From Sphingobacterium sp. R2 (lineage in GTDB: Bacteria > Bacteroidota > Bacteroidia > Sphingobacteriales > Sphingobacteriaceae): 64,000 nucleotides of DNA. Below are positions 41,006 through 50,305 of the stretch, piece after piece. The number at the start of each line of letters is the position of its first letter. The stretch's first letter is position 1. Made by a program: the position numbers and the translations under genes. Location of the stretch: contig NZ_CP142884.1 in the NCBI RefSeq assembly GCF_040760075.1, forward strand, positions 620,001 through 684,000, read 5' to 3'. The notes beneath the pieces are model-generated. The model was given only the letters and a program-made list of their open reading frames with translations, made no database searches and had not been told where the DNA came from.

Positions 41006-43516
41006 TTATTGTTTATAAAAAATCCATGTTTCATTCACGCCCGTTCCGGGAATACCTTCCTGATAGGTCCCCATAAGTTTGTTCCATTCCATAACCCGTG
41101 GATTGTCCTTGGTCGTTAGCTGATCGATTGTTTGAAAATCCTGTCCTTTTGGAAAAGAAATATATAACATGAGCTGACGTCCATTGCGGTAGACCAATAC
41201 CTCGTCAAAGCCTGCTCTGCAGAACCCTGCTGCAACTTCGGGCCATTCGTTAGATTGATTTTTATGGGCCTCAAAATAAGCCTCCTGTTTCGATTTATCG
41301 TCCACCAGTTGTGCGGTAAGTAATACAAAATCGATGTCTTTCACGTTCTCGGTTCCACAGTTGCTCCGATCGAACGTATAAAATAGATCATTGAACAACT
41401 TAGAAGAAATTGCCGGGTAATTGGCTACCCAAGCACTAGATATTTTCTTACCGATTTCATCGTCTGTCATCAGCAAGATATAATCCTTCCAGCGATATAC
41501 CTGGCTGCTATCGGCTCCTTGTTTAGCAAAAAAATCTTTGATTTCAGTCAGTTTAAGCTGCTTTTTTACATCATGAATCTGAAAAAACACAGGTTTGGTA
41601 AAAGGAACATAGGTATTGAAAGATGCATTTTTAGGAATTGATCGTTTTTCGGACAATAAATAGGTATAACGCGGACTGATGCCTGCTTCTTCTTTCACCC
41701 TTGCACCTGCCTCGGGGCCGTTATTTATCCACTCAACACTTGGTCCATTCGCATTTCGCAATATTTTATTGGATGGGAACCAGTTGTTACTCACATTCAT
41801 ATAGGCAGAACCCTCATCGGTATAGAGATAAAACCAATGCTCAGGAATATGCGCATAAGGTGACACATAGATGCTATCGATATAATTTTCCTGAATTTTT
41901 GTTCCGGGTTGTGCCGATAAAGTGTAAATACCAGCTACATCATACATGTATTTACCATAACGTGTGATCTTATTTTTTAAAACACGATTATTTCGCATGG
42001 CATTGACTGTAGGTGTCCAGCCCCAGCCCAAGCTAATTCCTGTGTACGGAAGATCCAGCAATTCATTGTTCGTAATAGCTACATTGCGGACAAATCCAGC
42101 GCCAATCCCCACCGTTCCCCAATCCTCATTTCCAATATCTTGGATTAGATTGTTACTGACGACAACACCATCGGTCAAGATACGCTCGTTGTTGGGCTGA
42201 AAAGGCAAATGTGCTTCCACTTGTTCGTCCGAAAACTGACCGAGTAATATTCCAGATCCGCCGATATCCTGAAATAGATTTCCATTTAAACTATCTTTTA
42301 AATTGCCGGCCCGGTAGTCTATTCCTGTCGCGGCCAAATGAGCAAAACGGCACGCAGAAATTTTGGTAAATGCGGTATGACGGAGTAGGACCGCAGCTTG
42401 CGGCCGACCCAACCAAGCCTGATTTTCCAGCCCAGCTTTATCAACAGTCCCCGGCTTAGCTAATTTATACGCATCCAAAAAATACATACCTGCCTGTAAA
42501 GCAACATGACCGTAATAATGAGGTCTTAACCAGGCACTATGCTGAAATTTCAACCCTTCGATATACACATGGCTAACAGGCGTCTCTAATGTACCTTGCA
42601 TTGTCAGAATTGTCTGCAGGTAAGGAGCAACAACATCTAACTGGTCTAAATTTTCATCAGGCCTTTTGTAATAATATACTTTATGATTTTCTTCATCCAA
42701 AAACCATTCTCCCGGCTCATCCAAAAATTCAAGGGCATTGACCAGACGAAATGCCGAATTGCCATATTCCTTAGACAACCAAGGCTTAGGCCAAGGGTGT
42801 TCATTCTGTAATTTACCTTCCGGTTCATGAAAAAATAGTGTGGTACTATCTTTTGTGACTACCGCCTCACGAACCCGGAGCTGCGCTATTGCCCACCACT
42901 GATGGATAAAAAACTCCATTCCAGCTTTATAGACAAACTTTTTAGGGAATACATTAGGAATAATAGCAGCCTGCTGCTTAAAGTCCCAATTAATAATCCG
43001 TGGCAAGTGGGCATCATCATGGCTTTCCGCACGAATCGCCTTACGTGAGCCAACCCACAATTGGCGGAAAGGGAAATACTTTCCTCCGGCCTGAGGGGCA
43101 TCTGCCACCACGATATGCTTAGCTATAGCAGGATCCAGTCTCTTTTCACCTTTTACTGGCTGCCAGCCCTCAATAGAAATTCCACCCGAAAATATGGCTT
43201 CGTCGCCTAGCGCTTTTATCCAGGTCGGACTTTCGGCTGTTCCGCTGTCTTCAGGACGTATAAAAATAGTCTGAGTAGGCACATACTGTCCATCCTGAAT
43301 CCAGATTGTGATTCCATGCTGCATGCGCGGATCTTTTAATCGTCGCCATTCCCGAGCCTCACGCAGGGCATCCTCCAAACATGAAAATGGAGCTCCCGGG
43401 CTGCCATCCCGTTGTGCCTTGTTGCTTTGTTTACCCACATGGATTTCACCTGTCTGCGCCGACAGACTACCGAGCGAAAAAAAAATAAAAAACCATATGA
43501 GAATTGTCTGCTTCAT
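41006..43516 (-). CDS. Secreted right-handed beta-helix (GH141-like) protein fused to an L-rhamnose mutarotase domain
   Basis: 836 residues with a signal peptide (ILIWFFIFFSLGSLSAQ). Residues about 20-600 are a right-handed parallel beta-helix: the N-terminal PGAPFSCLEDALREARE and IFSGGISIEGW blocks and repeated NNLIQDIGNEDWG-type turns. This is the plan of GH141 alpha-L-fucosidase/xylanase proteins. Residues about 727-836 match the RhaM (DUF718) mutarotase family: EAYFEAHKNQSNEWPEV with the conserved His near 751, VYRNGRQLMLYI and NPRVMEWNKLMGTYQ. The segment between (about 615-726) may be a worn second copy of the same fold. A mutarotase at the end of an exported glycosidase is unusual. It would speed anomer exchange of the freed deoxysugar before uptake by the SSS carrier. 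Confidence 0.8.
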   Translation of the reverse strand: MKQTILIWFFIFFSLGSLSAQTGEIHVGKQSNKAQRDGSPGAPFSCLEDALREAREWRRLKDPRMQHGITIWIQDGQYVPTQTIFIRPEDSGTAESPTWIKALGDEAIFSGGISIEGWQPVKGEKRLDPAIAKHIVVADAPQAGGKYFPFRQLWVGSRKAIRAESHDDAHLPRIINWDFKQQAAIIPNVFPKKFVYKAGMEFFIHQWWAIAQLRVREAVVTKDSTTLFFHEPEGKLQNEHPWPKPWLSKEYGNSAFRLVNALEFLDEPGEWFLDEENHKVYYYKRPDENLDQLDVVAPYLQTILTMQGTLETPVSHVYIEGLKFQHSAWLRPHYYGHVALQAGMYFLDAYKLAKPGTVDKAGLENQAWLGRPQAAVLLRHTAFTKISACRFAHLAATGIDYRAGNLKDSLNGNLFQDIGGSGILLGQFSDEQVEAHLPFQPNNERILTDGVVVSNNLIQDIGNEDWGTVGIGAGFVRNVAITNNELLDLPYTGISLGWGWTPTVNAMRNNRVLKNKITRYGKYMYDVAGIYTLSAQPGTKIQENYIDSIYVSPYAHIPEHWFYLYTDEGSAYMNVSNNWFPSNKILRNANGPSVEWINNGPEAGARVKEEAGISPRYTYLLSEKRSIPKNASFNTYVPFTKPVFFQIHDVKKQLKLTEIKDFFAKQGADSSQVYRWKDYILLMTDDEIGKKISSAWVANYPAISSKLFNDLFYTFDRSNCGTENVKDIDFVLLTAQLVDDKSKQEAYFEAHKNQSNEWPEVAAGFCRAGFDEVLVYRNGRQLMLYISFPKGQDFQTIDQLTTKDNPRVMEWNKLMGTYQEGIPGTGVNETWIFYKQ

Positions 43517-43569
43517 CTGTAAATAATTTAAATATGATACTATTCGGTTTCAGCCGTACTTATAGACTC

Positions 43570-43599
43570 AGAACAATGGCTATCAATAGCCACTGTTCT
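43570..43599 (-). terminator. Hairpin at the 3' end of the susD remnant
   Basis: AGAACAATGGCTAT and ATAGCCACTGTTCT pair at 13 of 14 positions around a 2-base tip, overlapping the stop codon of the susD remnant. No T tract follows on the minus strand. It is probably the old processing or attenuation hairpin behind susD. Confidence 0.4.
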
Positions 43600-43774
43600 A
43601 AAGAAATTCACCGAGGTTGCTAATAGCATCCATCTCTCCCTGCGGAATAGGCCGAAGGGCATAAACGCCATTTGTAAAGCTGTTTACCTTAGGACTGAAT
43701 AACGAACCTGAATTAAATTTCACCAAAAATGGATAAAAACTATATCTCGCTGTACCTAGATCGATATTTGTTGG
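43598..43774 (-). pseudogene. C-terminal remnant of a susD-like gene
   Basis: The minus-strand frame encodes 58 codons ending TNGVYALRPIPQGEMDAISN and a short LGEFL tail. This has the form of the very C-terminus of SusD/RagB outer-membrane glycan-binding lipoproteins (...YPIPQ-E-D...NP-L...). It has no start codon and is closed upstream by TGA at 43775-43777. Its first codons overlap the last six codons of the GH2 gene in another frame, so the break lies within about 43756-43775. No other part of susD, and no susC, is in the window. I read it as the scar of a deletion or rearrangement that joined two parts of a polysaccharide utilisation locus. Confidence 0.75.
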
Positions 43775-46152
43775 TCACCTAAAGCCGAGCTGATAATCAC
43801 AGTACAGGGTGTGTCGGCCATTTTTTGAATCATTCCCAATGCTTTTCCCTTAAATGTTCTTCTTTTGGGCTGATGTAAGCCCCTTAGGTCGGCCTGAAAT
43901 CCGTTATCGGTTCCAGGCACTTTCGCATTTCCCTTTACAATAAACTCAATTTCCTGATCATTGTGCAACACGGACTGTCCTGCTTGATCCACCAGTTCTG
44001 CGGTCACAAAATAAAGGTCCCGGGATTCTCCTGTGGCATATTTTTCATGTTCCACAGAAACTTTTACTGCATGTGCTTCTTTGGCCGTGCGGACACTTGC
44101 TTCCTGAACAATTTTACCAGCCCGCTTTTTAACCACCTTCAGTTCGCCTTTTTCAAAAGGCACCTTCCAGCTAGCGTGCAAACGATCTGCTGTCTTTGCT
44201 GAAGTTCCCAAACTCTTACCATTGAGAAACAGTTCGACCGCCTCAGCCTTGTTATAATAAGCCCACACGTCCACACTATCGCCGGTTTTCCAATTCCAAT
44301 GCGGTAAAAGATGCAGGACATCCTGGTTTGTCCATTCAGACTGATACATGTAGTACACATCTTTGGGAATACCGGCAAGATCAACAATGCCATAGTAAGA
44401 GCTCCTTGCAGGATAAGGGTAAGGAACGGGTTCGCCAAGATAATCAAAACCGGTCCAGACAAATGTTCCCGCCAAAAAAGGACGGTTCTTGACCGCCAAC
44501 CAAGCTTTCTCATGGCTTGTGCCCCAGTAGGCGGCAACATTATCATAGGCCGATACCGTATAATCAGGATTGCCATTGACGACATATTTGTCCTTCGATG
44601 ATGCAGGCCAAAGCTGAATCGTGTCGTGCAGCCTGTCATATACCCCTCTGGTCTGTAAGGCAGACACGGTTTCTGATGCCAACAGCGGTATATTTTTGAA
44701 TTCTACAGGTAATTTATCATAATCTTCATGTTTGTAGTTGAAGCCCAGTACATCCAAAGCCTCTGCCTGTGCGATAAAATTCTTTACATAATTATTTTCG
44801 GTCAAGGCAGCAGTAACGGGGCGTGTTGGATCCAGAGATTTTACCAATTTGGCCATTTCTTGCGTTAAGGCAATACCCGTGGAGTCAAATTGTTCTCGAA
44901 TTTCATTTCCGATGCTCCATAGGATAACCGAAGCATGATTACGATCTCGACGCACCCATGCCTCAATATCCTTGAGGTGTTCCGTAGGAAAGTCAATGTG
45001 GTAGTCGAACTTATTTTTTCGCTTTTTCCACATGTCAAAGGCTTCATTGTAAACCAAAATTCCCATTTCGTCGCAGAGATCGAGTAACTCTTCTGCGGGT
45101 GGATTATGCGCAGTGCGAATGGCATTGGCGCCCATTTCTTTCATCATAACAAGCTGCCTTTTTGCAGCGGACTTATTGAAAGCCGCCCCTAAAATGCCCA
45201 AATCATGATGCATGCAGACTCCATAAATCTTCAAAGCCTCACCGTTTAAGTAAAAACCTGTTTTTGCATCAAACCGAATTGTCCGGAATCCAATTCGCTT
45301 TTCGATTTGATCTTCGATTGTATTATTTTCAGTTAAAAGAGCCAGTTGCACGCGATATAAATTCGGAGCAAGGGGACTCCAACGTTGTGGTTTTTCCACT
45401 TGAAGGGATGCATCAATATATCCATCTTTCTCCAGCCCTGTTTTTTTCAGCAGCAGATTGCCATTGGGATCCCATATCGTAATTTGATATTTCTTCCCTG
45501 CAACGCCATTAGAACGGGAACGCTTATTCAACTTGGAAAGTATTTTCAGCTGTCCCAGTTCACCACGGATTTCGGGCGTGGTGATAAAAGTCTCCTGCTC
45601 ATCGAGGCGTACTGGACCGGTCTTGATCAGATAAACATCCCGGTAGATTCCGGAACCTGAATACCATCTGGAGTTTGGCTGTTTACTATTATCCACACGA
45701 ACAGCGATCCGGTTGGGCTGGTTCCCAAATTTGAGATGCGGAGTCAGATCCAGTGTAAAAGAGAGGTAACCATTGGGCTTTTTCCCAAAATAAACACCAT
45801 TAATCCATATTTCTGCATAACGGTAAACTCCGCCAAAGTACAACTGTATATTTTTACCCTGATCTACGGTCGGCAGCTTAAACTCCTTACTATACCAGCC
45901 AATTCCGCCAGGCAATGCTCCTCCTGCATTACCTGCTGGGTAACTAGCGCCAAAATCAGCTTTAATACTCCAGTCATGAGGGAGTTCGACCGATTCCCAA
46001 GCTTGGGCATCTCCGTCGTTCAAGCGATAGCCCAGCTGATCCTGCAACGTAAAATGCCAGTTTTCATTAAAGCTGATTTTTGAACGTCCTTGTCCGTATA
46101 CAAGCTGAAGTTGAAATAAAAAGAGAATAGAAATAAAATAATATAAATTCAT
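43756..46152 (-). CDS. GH2 beta-galactosidase with DUF4982 and C-terminal Ig-like domain
   Basis: A secreted GH2 enzyme of about 798 residues. The signal peptide (MNLYYFISILFLFQLQ...YGQ) fixes the start at 46152, not at the earlier in-frame ATG 46194. Domains in order are: sugar-binding (about 60-190, GIGWYSKEF), Ig-like, and a TIM barrel with acid/base Glu in LWSIGNEIREQ and nucleophile Glu in LLASETVSALQ. DUF4982 (HWNWKTGDSVDVWAYYNKAE) and a terminal Ig-like domain follow. The substrate is probably a beta-galactoside or related pectin side chain. Its end coincides with the break point of the susD remnant, so its last few codons may have been replaced, although the protein is close to full family length. 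It closes the right-hand operon. Confidence 0.87.
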   Translation of the reverse strand: MNLYYFISILFLFQLQLVYGQGRSKISFNENWHFTLQDQLGYRLNDGDAQAWESVELPHDWSIKADFGASYPAGNAGGALPGGIGWYSKEFKLPTVDQGKNIQLYFGGVYRYAEIWINGVYFGKKPNGYLSFTLDLTPHLKFGNQPNRIAVRVDNSKQPNSRWYSGSGIYRDVYLIKTGPVRLDEQETFITTPEIRGELGQLKILSKLNKRSRSNGVAGKKYQITIWDPNGNLLLKKTGLEKDGYIDASLQVEKPQRWSPLAPNLYRVQLALLTENNTIEDQIEKRIGFRTIRFDAKTGFYLNGEALKIYGVCMHHDLGILGAAFNKSAAKRQLVMMKEMGANAIRTAHNPPAEELLDLCDEMGILVYNEAFDMWKKRKNKFDYHIDFPTEHLKDIEAWVRRDRNHASVILWSIGNEIREQFDSTGIALTQEMAKLVKSLDPTRPVTAALTENNYVKNFIAQAEALDVLGFNYKHEDYDKLPVEFKNIPLLASETVSALQTRGVYDRLHDTIQLWPASSKDKYVVNGNPDYTVSAYDNVAAYWGTSHEKAWLAVKNRPFLAGTFVWTGFDYLGEPVPYPYPARSSYYGIVDLAGIPKDVYYMYQSEWTNQDVLHLLPHWNWKTGDSVDVWAYYNKAEAVELFLNGKSLGTSAKTADRLHASWKVPFEKGELKVVKKRAGKIVQEASVRTAKEAHAVKVSVEHEKYATGESRDLYFVTAELVDQAGQSVLHNDQEIEFIVKGNAKVPGTDNGFQADLRGLHQPKRRTFKGKALGMIQKMADTPCTVIISSALGDQQISI

Positions 46153-46306
46153 AAGTAAATGGTTATTTATAAGCACTGCTTTCATTGCAGTCAATGATGG
46201 CTTCGTGCTTGCGTCTTTATTCGTTAGTCTATATGGAGGTATTTAAACTTCCTTCAGGTTTATCCATTAGGAATAGTTTTTTGAAAAGTGACCTATGCCT
46301 GAGGGG

Positions 46307-47422
46307 CTATTCTTGCTCTCGGCTTAAGTCTTTAAAACGCACCGTACTTCTACCTAAATCTTTCGAAGTTGCCAAGGCGATACCGCGGTTACCTTTGCCG
46401 TCCACTGCACAATAAAAATGATAAACAACACCCTCCACTTTCAATACAAATGATTTGTGCGCATATTGCTGATCAAAACTTTCACTTGATTCAATCAGAT
46501 TTGCACCATCCCAATCTGTCCAGTAGATTAGATCCTTGGATGCCGCAAATCGATTGAATGCCCCTTTACGGTCTTTCCAGAAAGCGCCAAAATAAAACAT
46601 GACCCAAGTATTATGGATCCGCTGAATCATAGGGTCACCCGTGATGCCGATAGGATGATGAACCACCGGATCTTTTTGAAAACGCTTCCAGGTTTTCATA
46701 TCGTCAGACACAGCCATACCAATACGTTCATACCATCGTGTTGCTTTATTATTGGGTAATGAATCGCCTACGGCATTGTAATACATGACGAAGCGATGGC
46801 CCGTCTGTTTATCAGTATCTTCAATCACATAGCTTTTGAATAGCTTATGCCGATTTTCCCACCAGGAAACATCCCGATCCGTACTGGTCAACACGGGCTT
46901 AGACAACCTTTGCCATTCCACAGGTTGTGTTGGTTTTTTAGTTGTATAAGCCATCCCAATCGCCAGCGGCTCAGGTTCGTAACCAGGTGTGGAACCACCG
47001 AAATAGGACATCCAGTATTTTCCAGCGTAGCTGTTGAGCTTATACTTCCCGCCCCATTTTGTATCCACCAAGGCATTATATCCTGCTCGCTGCTTAGCAT
47101 CCCAGCTGCCATCTGGTGCCACGGAGAGTTGTTTCCCCAAGGTCTTCCAGTTCAAAAGATCCGAGCTCTGCGCCAGCCAGGTCTCATAACCACTTCCATC
47201 AAACACAATGTAGGTCATATACCAATATTTCCCCTCCTTATAAATAGTCGGACAATCCATCAGTTCACCTTTATGCGCAGGTACTAAAACAAGTCCATAC
47301 TTATAGGGGGTCTTTACTTCTTCATAAATTTTTGTCATTTCCGCACTGGAAACTGCCGGAGTTTGAGCCTTTAATTTAGGACCGGCCAAAGCAATGGATA
47401 GCAATAGCATTAATCTTTTCAT
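46307..47422 (-). CDS. Secreted five-bladed propeller glycosidase-like protein (GH43/GH117-like)
   Basis: 371 residues with a signal peptide (LMLLLSIALAGPKLKAQ). The body is built of propeller blades: GELMDCPTIYKEGKYWYMTY, WLAQSSDLLNWKTLG, GKYWMSYFGGSTPGYEPEP, MAVSDDMKTWKRF, FAASKDLIYWTDWDG and YHFYCAVDGKGNRGIALAT. It is a family often labelled glycosylase in Bacteroidota. Candidate carboxylates are the Asp in LMDCP and the Asp in TGDPMIQ, but I cannot assign a triad with certainty, and the family number is open (GH43-, GH117- or GH130-like). It lies between the GH78 and GH2 genes, 105 bases behind the former with a 34-codon frame in the gap. Confidence 0.72.
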   Translation of the reverse strand: MKRLMLLLSIALAGPKLKAQTPAVSSAEMTKIYEEVKTPYKYGLVLVPAHKGELMDCPTIYKEGKYWYMTYIVFDGSGYETWLAQSSDLLNWKTLGKQLSVAPDGSWDAKQRAGYNALVDTKWGGKYKLNSYAGKYWMSYFGGSTPGYEPEPLAIGMAYTTKKPTQPVEWQRLSKPVLTSTDRDVSWWENRHKLFKSYVIEDTDKQTGHRFVMYYNAVGDSLPNNKATRWYERIGMAVSDDMKTWKRFQKDPVVHHPIGITGDPMIQRIHNTWVMFYFGAFWKDRKGAFNRFAASKDLIYWTDWDGANLIESSESFDQQYAHKSFVLKVEGVVYHFYCAVDGKGNRGIALATSKDLGRSTVRFKDLSREQE

Positions 47423-47426
47423 CTGT

Positions 47427-47531
47427 CTACTCTTTTTCTTCGTTAGTACAATCTGAACTATTTACGTTGTTGTCTAATGGTATTTCAATGGGTTTATAAC
47501 TGGCTAAAATAATCACGATATCAGCTTTCAT
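47427..47531 (-). CDS. Possible 34-codon coupled small ORF
   Basis: A 34-residue frame (MKADIVIILASYKPIEIPLD...) whose ATG overlaps the GH78 TGA as ATGA and whose stop lies 4 bases before the next start codon. It fills the gap exactly, with coupling like that of its neighbours. No family is recognised and there is no signal peptide. It may be a short leader, a remnant, or chance. Confidence 0.25.
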   Translation of the reverse strand: MKADIVIILASYKPIEIPLDNNVNSSDCTNEEKE

Positions 47532-50266
47532 TGAGTAATTGTATATTTTCCTGAGCCCAATTTGAATTCAACATGGTCTTCTTTTACATTGACCGTTTGT
47601 CCCTCCATGGCCCATCCATTGACCTCATAATTTCCCTTTGGCAAAATCAACGTACATTGGCTATTGACAGGAATTTCCAGTTGATAATTTCCTTTCGATT
47701 GCTCCCGGTTAAAATAAATTTTACCATATGGGCTTCTAAAACTTATTTCACAGTCTTTCAGTGCGTTTAGCAATTTGGGATCGATCCGAAAATGTTTAAA
47801 TGCGGTCGATCCTGCATCTTGCTGTATCCCACCCAAACCGGTATGAAACCATTCCATCAGGTGTCCAAGCATAAAATGATTATTGGAGACGTTTGGGAGT
47901 CCTGCCCAGGACTCGGTCAGTGCTGTAGCACTTTTCCGCAGTTGATAACCATACCCGGGCCTGTCGTCACGGTGATGCATGGCATAGATCAGATCATCAC
48001 GGTTGTTGGCTTGCAACACTTTTAATAGGTAGCGGTGACCGATATCTCCGGCCGTCAACGCCGTATCGTTTTGACAGACCGCTTTTGTTAATCTTTCAAA
48101 GACTGCCTGTTCGGCTTCCTGGGGTACTAAACCAACGTAGAGCGGCATGGCCAGCGCCGTCTGACTACCGGAGCCATAGCTGTGCTCCTGAGGACTATAA
48201 AATTGCTGATTGAACGCATTGAATACGGCCTGCTGTATCGTCTTAAATTTTTCGGCATCTTCTTTTTTTCCCAGTAGCGTAGCGATGTCTACCATAAGCT
48301 TCAAGTCATAGTAATAAATTGCCGTAGCCGTAATCCCTGGAGTGGTCAGCTGGGAAACACCCGGACGTCCGGGGCCCAAATCATACCAGTCCCCCAAACC
48401 CTGTGTCAAAATATGATCCTTAACCTTTGTGCCCAAATAATCAATATAACGGGTCATCATGGCATAATTATCAGTTAGAAAAGCCTTGTTTCCATACCAG
48501 CAGTAGGCATACCATGCCAGGATAATTGAGCTGCTTCCCCACTCGGGCGAATCCCTGAACATATCCCCGCCCCAGTCAAACTGCACATATTCGGGCGCTA
48601 TTTCAGGAACCAACCCATCCTTTGTCTGAGATTGGCGCATATCCCGCAGCGACTTGGCAAACAGGCGTTCAGCATCAAAGTTAAATTGTACCGACGGCCC
48701 CATTAAATGTAACTGCTCCAGCCAGCCCAATTTTTCGCGGTGTGGACAATCCGTAAAGACACTAACCATATTACTCTTAATAGCCCAATTGATCAATCCA
48801 TGGATCTGATTAAATAGCGTATCGGAACTTTCAAAGCTTCCCACCTGTGCTGTACTATTCCGGATATGGGCCAACTGTATCGCATCCATTCGAACCGGTT
48901 TGCTACCAGCAGGATGTAACTGAACTTCAGCGTAGCGAAATCCATAATACGTAAAACGTGGCTGCCAGGACACCGTCCCATATTTTGCAAAAATATATTG
49001 ATAATAATAAGGGCTTCCTGAATGCTTTTGACTAGGGCGGCCATCCGCCGTCAGCAATTCGGCCGGATACACCCGTACGGTATCTCCCGCTTGTCCGGTC
49101 ATTTGCATAGTGACAATGCCCGACGCATTCTGTCCAAAATCATAGGTGATCCGTTTCCCCCCATCAGCTTGCTGAAATCCAACAGGTGCGAAGCGCTGCA
49201 TAATTTTTACCGGATCAATATCCTGAGCCCGTAGATGTGGTCCATCCGTTATGCGCGCTTGCTGCCAGTTCCTATCATCGTAAACAGGGGCTGACCAATG
49301 ATCAGGTAAAATCCGTGCATCGTAATCCTCGCCACCATACATGCTGGAAAAAGTAATGGGTGACCGGTGTGTTTTCCAGCCTGCATCACTAACGATCATT
49401 TCTTGCGTCCCGTCCGTATAGGTATTGACGATCTTAAGTTTGAGCTTTGGCAGACCAAAAGCAACTTTATGTTTTTGAAATCGGCCTTTAATTGGTGGAA
49501 TATAATAAAACCCATTTCCTAATAGGGCAGCAATTGTATTCTTTCCCTGTTGCCAGGCTTGGGTAAGATCATAAACCACATAATAGGCTTCTTTGTCATA
49601 TTTTGTCCAACCCGGCTGTAGCACTGCATCATCTACCCGCTTGCCGTTCAAGAGCAATTCGTAATGTCCCAGACCTGCCACATAAGCGATTGAAGAACTG
49701 ATCTTCTTTTTCACCTGAACTGATTTCCGGAAAACCGGAAGGTCATAACTTTTATCCAGGCGGAGCTTGCTGGAGCTTAGCGGCAGTGGATTGACTAATG
49801 AATCCGGTAATATATCTTTAGCAATCCATCGGGCATTGCCCCAATCTTCTGCATGCAGTAATCCCGTATGAAAACGTTGTACCGCGCTTGTAGCTGTCTC
49901 CCTTTTATTATCACGAACGTGTATTCTGATGTAATAACTTGTACCCGTAGCTAAAGGATTTCCTTGGTATAACGAATTCAGGGATTGTTCTGTCGCTACC
50001 CATTGGGAATCCCAAAGAATATACTCCTTTGCAAAACGAGCGCTTTTACTGATCTGGATACGATAAGCCTGTTGTTGCACATCAAATTTATCGCTGTGCA
50101 ATTGCCAGCTAAATGAAGGTTTTAATGTATTTATACCCAATGGGTTTTCGCGTCCTTCTATCAAAACGCGCGTTACTGATAACTTAGCCATACCAACTAG
50201 GGGCATAGCTAGTAATAACAGGAGAATGCTTCCTAAAACGATTCCCTGTTTTACAATATTCTTCAT
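47528..50266 (-). CDS. GH78 alpha-L-rhamnosidase (long form)
   Basis: A secreted rhamnosidase of about 912 residues with the complete Bacteroidota GH78 plan. It has a signal peptide (GSILLLLLAMPLVGMA), an N-terminal fibronectin-like domain (LIEGRENPLGINTLKPSFSW), two beta-sandwich domains (GLGHYELLLNGKRVDDAVLQ) and the (alpha/alpha)6 barrel. The acid-bearing motif is TDCPHREKLGWLEQ, the base segment is ATALTESWAG, and a C-terminal beta domain ends it. I prefer the ATG at 50266; ATGs at 50302 and 50296 are in frame. It inverts alpha-L-rhamnosyl linkages to galacturonate or other sugars. It follows the GH28 gene directly, which suits stepwise removal of galacturonate and rhamnose from the rhamnogalacturonan backbone. 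Confidence 0.92.
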   Translation of the reverse strand: MKNIVKQGIVLGSILLLLLAMPLVGMAKLSVTRVLIEGRENPLGINTLKPSFSWQLHSDKFDVQQQAYRIQISKSARFAKEYILWDSQWVATEQSLNSLYQGNPLATGTSYYIRIHVRDNKRETATSAVQRFHTGLLHAEDWGNARWIAKDILPDSLVNPLPLSSSKLRLDKSYDLPVFRKSVQVKKKISSSIAYVAGLGHYELLLNGKRVDDAVLQPGWTKYDKEAYYVVYDLTQAWQQGKNTIAALLGNGFYYIPPIKGRFQKHKVAFGLPKLKLKIVNTYTDGTQEMIVSDAGWKTHRSPITFSSMYGGEDYDARILPDHWSAPVYDDRNWQQARITDGPHLRAQDIDPVKIMQRFAPVGFQQADGGKRITYDFGQNASGIVTMQMTGQAGDTVRVYPAELLTADGRPSQKHSGSPYYYQYIFAKYGTVSWQPRFTYYGFRYAEVQLHPAGSKPVRMDAIQLAHIRNSTAQVGSFESSDTLFNQIHGLINWAIKSNMVSVFTDCPHREKLGWLEQLHLMGPSVQFNFDAERLFAKSLRDMRQSQTKDGLVPEIAPEYVQFDWGGDMFRDSPEWGSSSIILAWYAYCWYGNKAFLTDNYAMMTRYIDYLGTKVKDHILTQGLGDWYDLGPGRPGVSQLTTPGITATAIYYYDLKLMVDIATLLGKKEDAEKFKTIQQAVFNAFNQQFYSPQEHSYGSGSQTALAMPLYVGLVPQEAEQAVFERLTKAVCQNDTALTAGDIGHRYLLKVLQANNRDDLIYAMHHRDDRPGYGYQLRKSATALTESWAGLPNVSNNHFMLGHLMEWFHTGLGGIQQDAGSTAFKHFRIDPKLLNALKDCEISFRSPYGKIYFNREQSKGNYQLEIPVNSQCTLILPKGNYEVNGWAMEGQTVNVKEDHVEFKLGSGKYTITQ

Positions 50267-50305
50267 TCTTTTTCTTTTTTCCCCGACTGTATTCATAACC
50301 AACTA

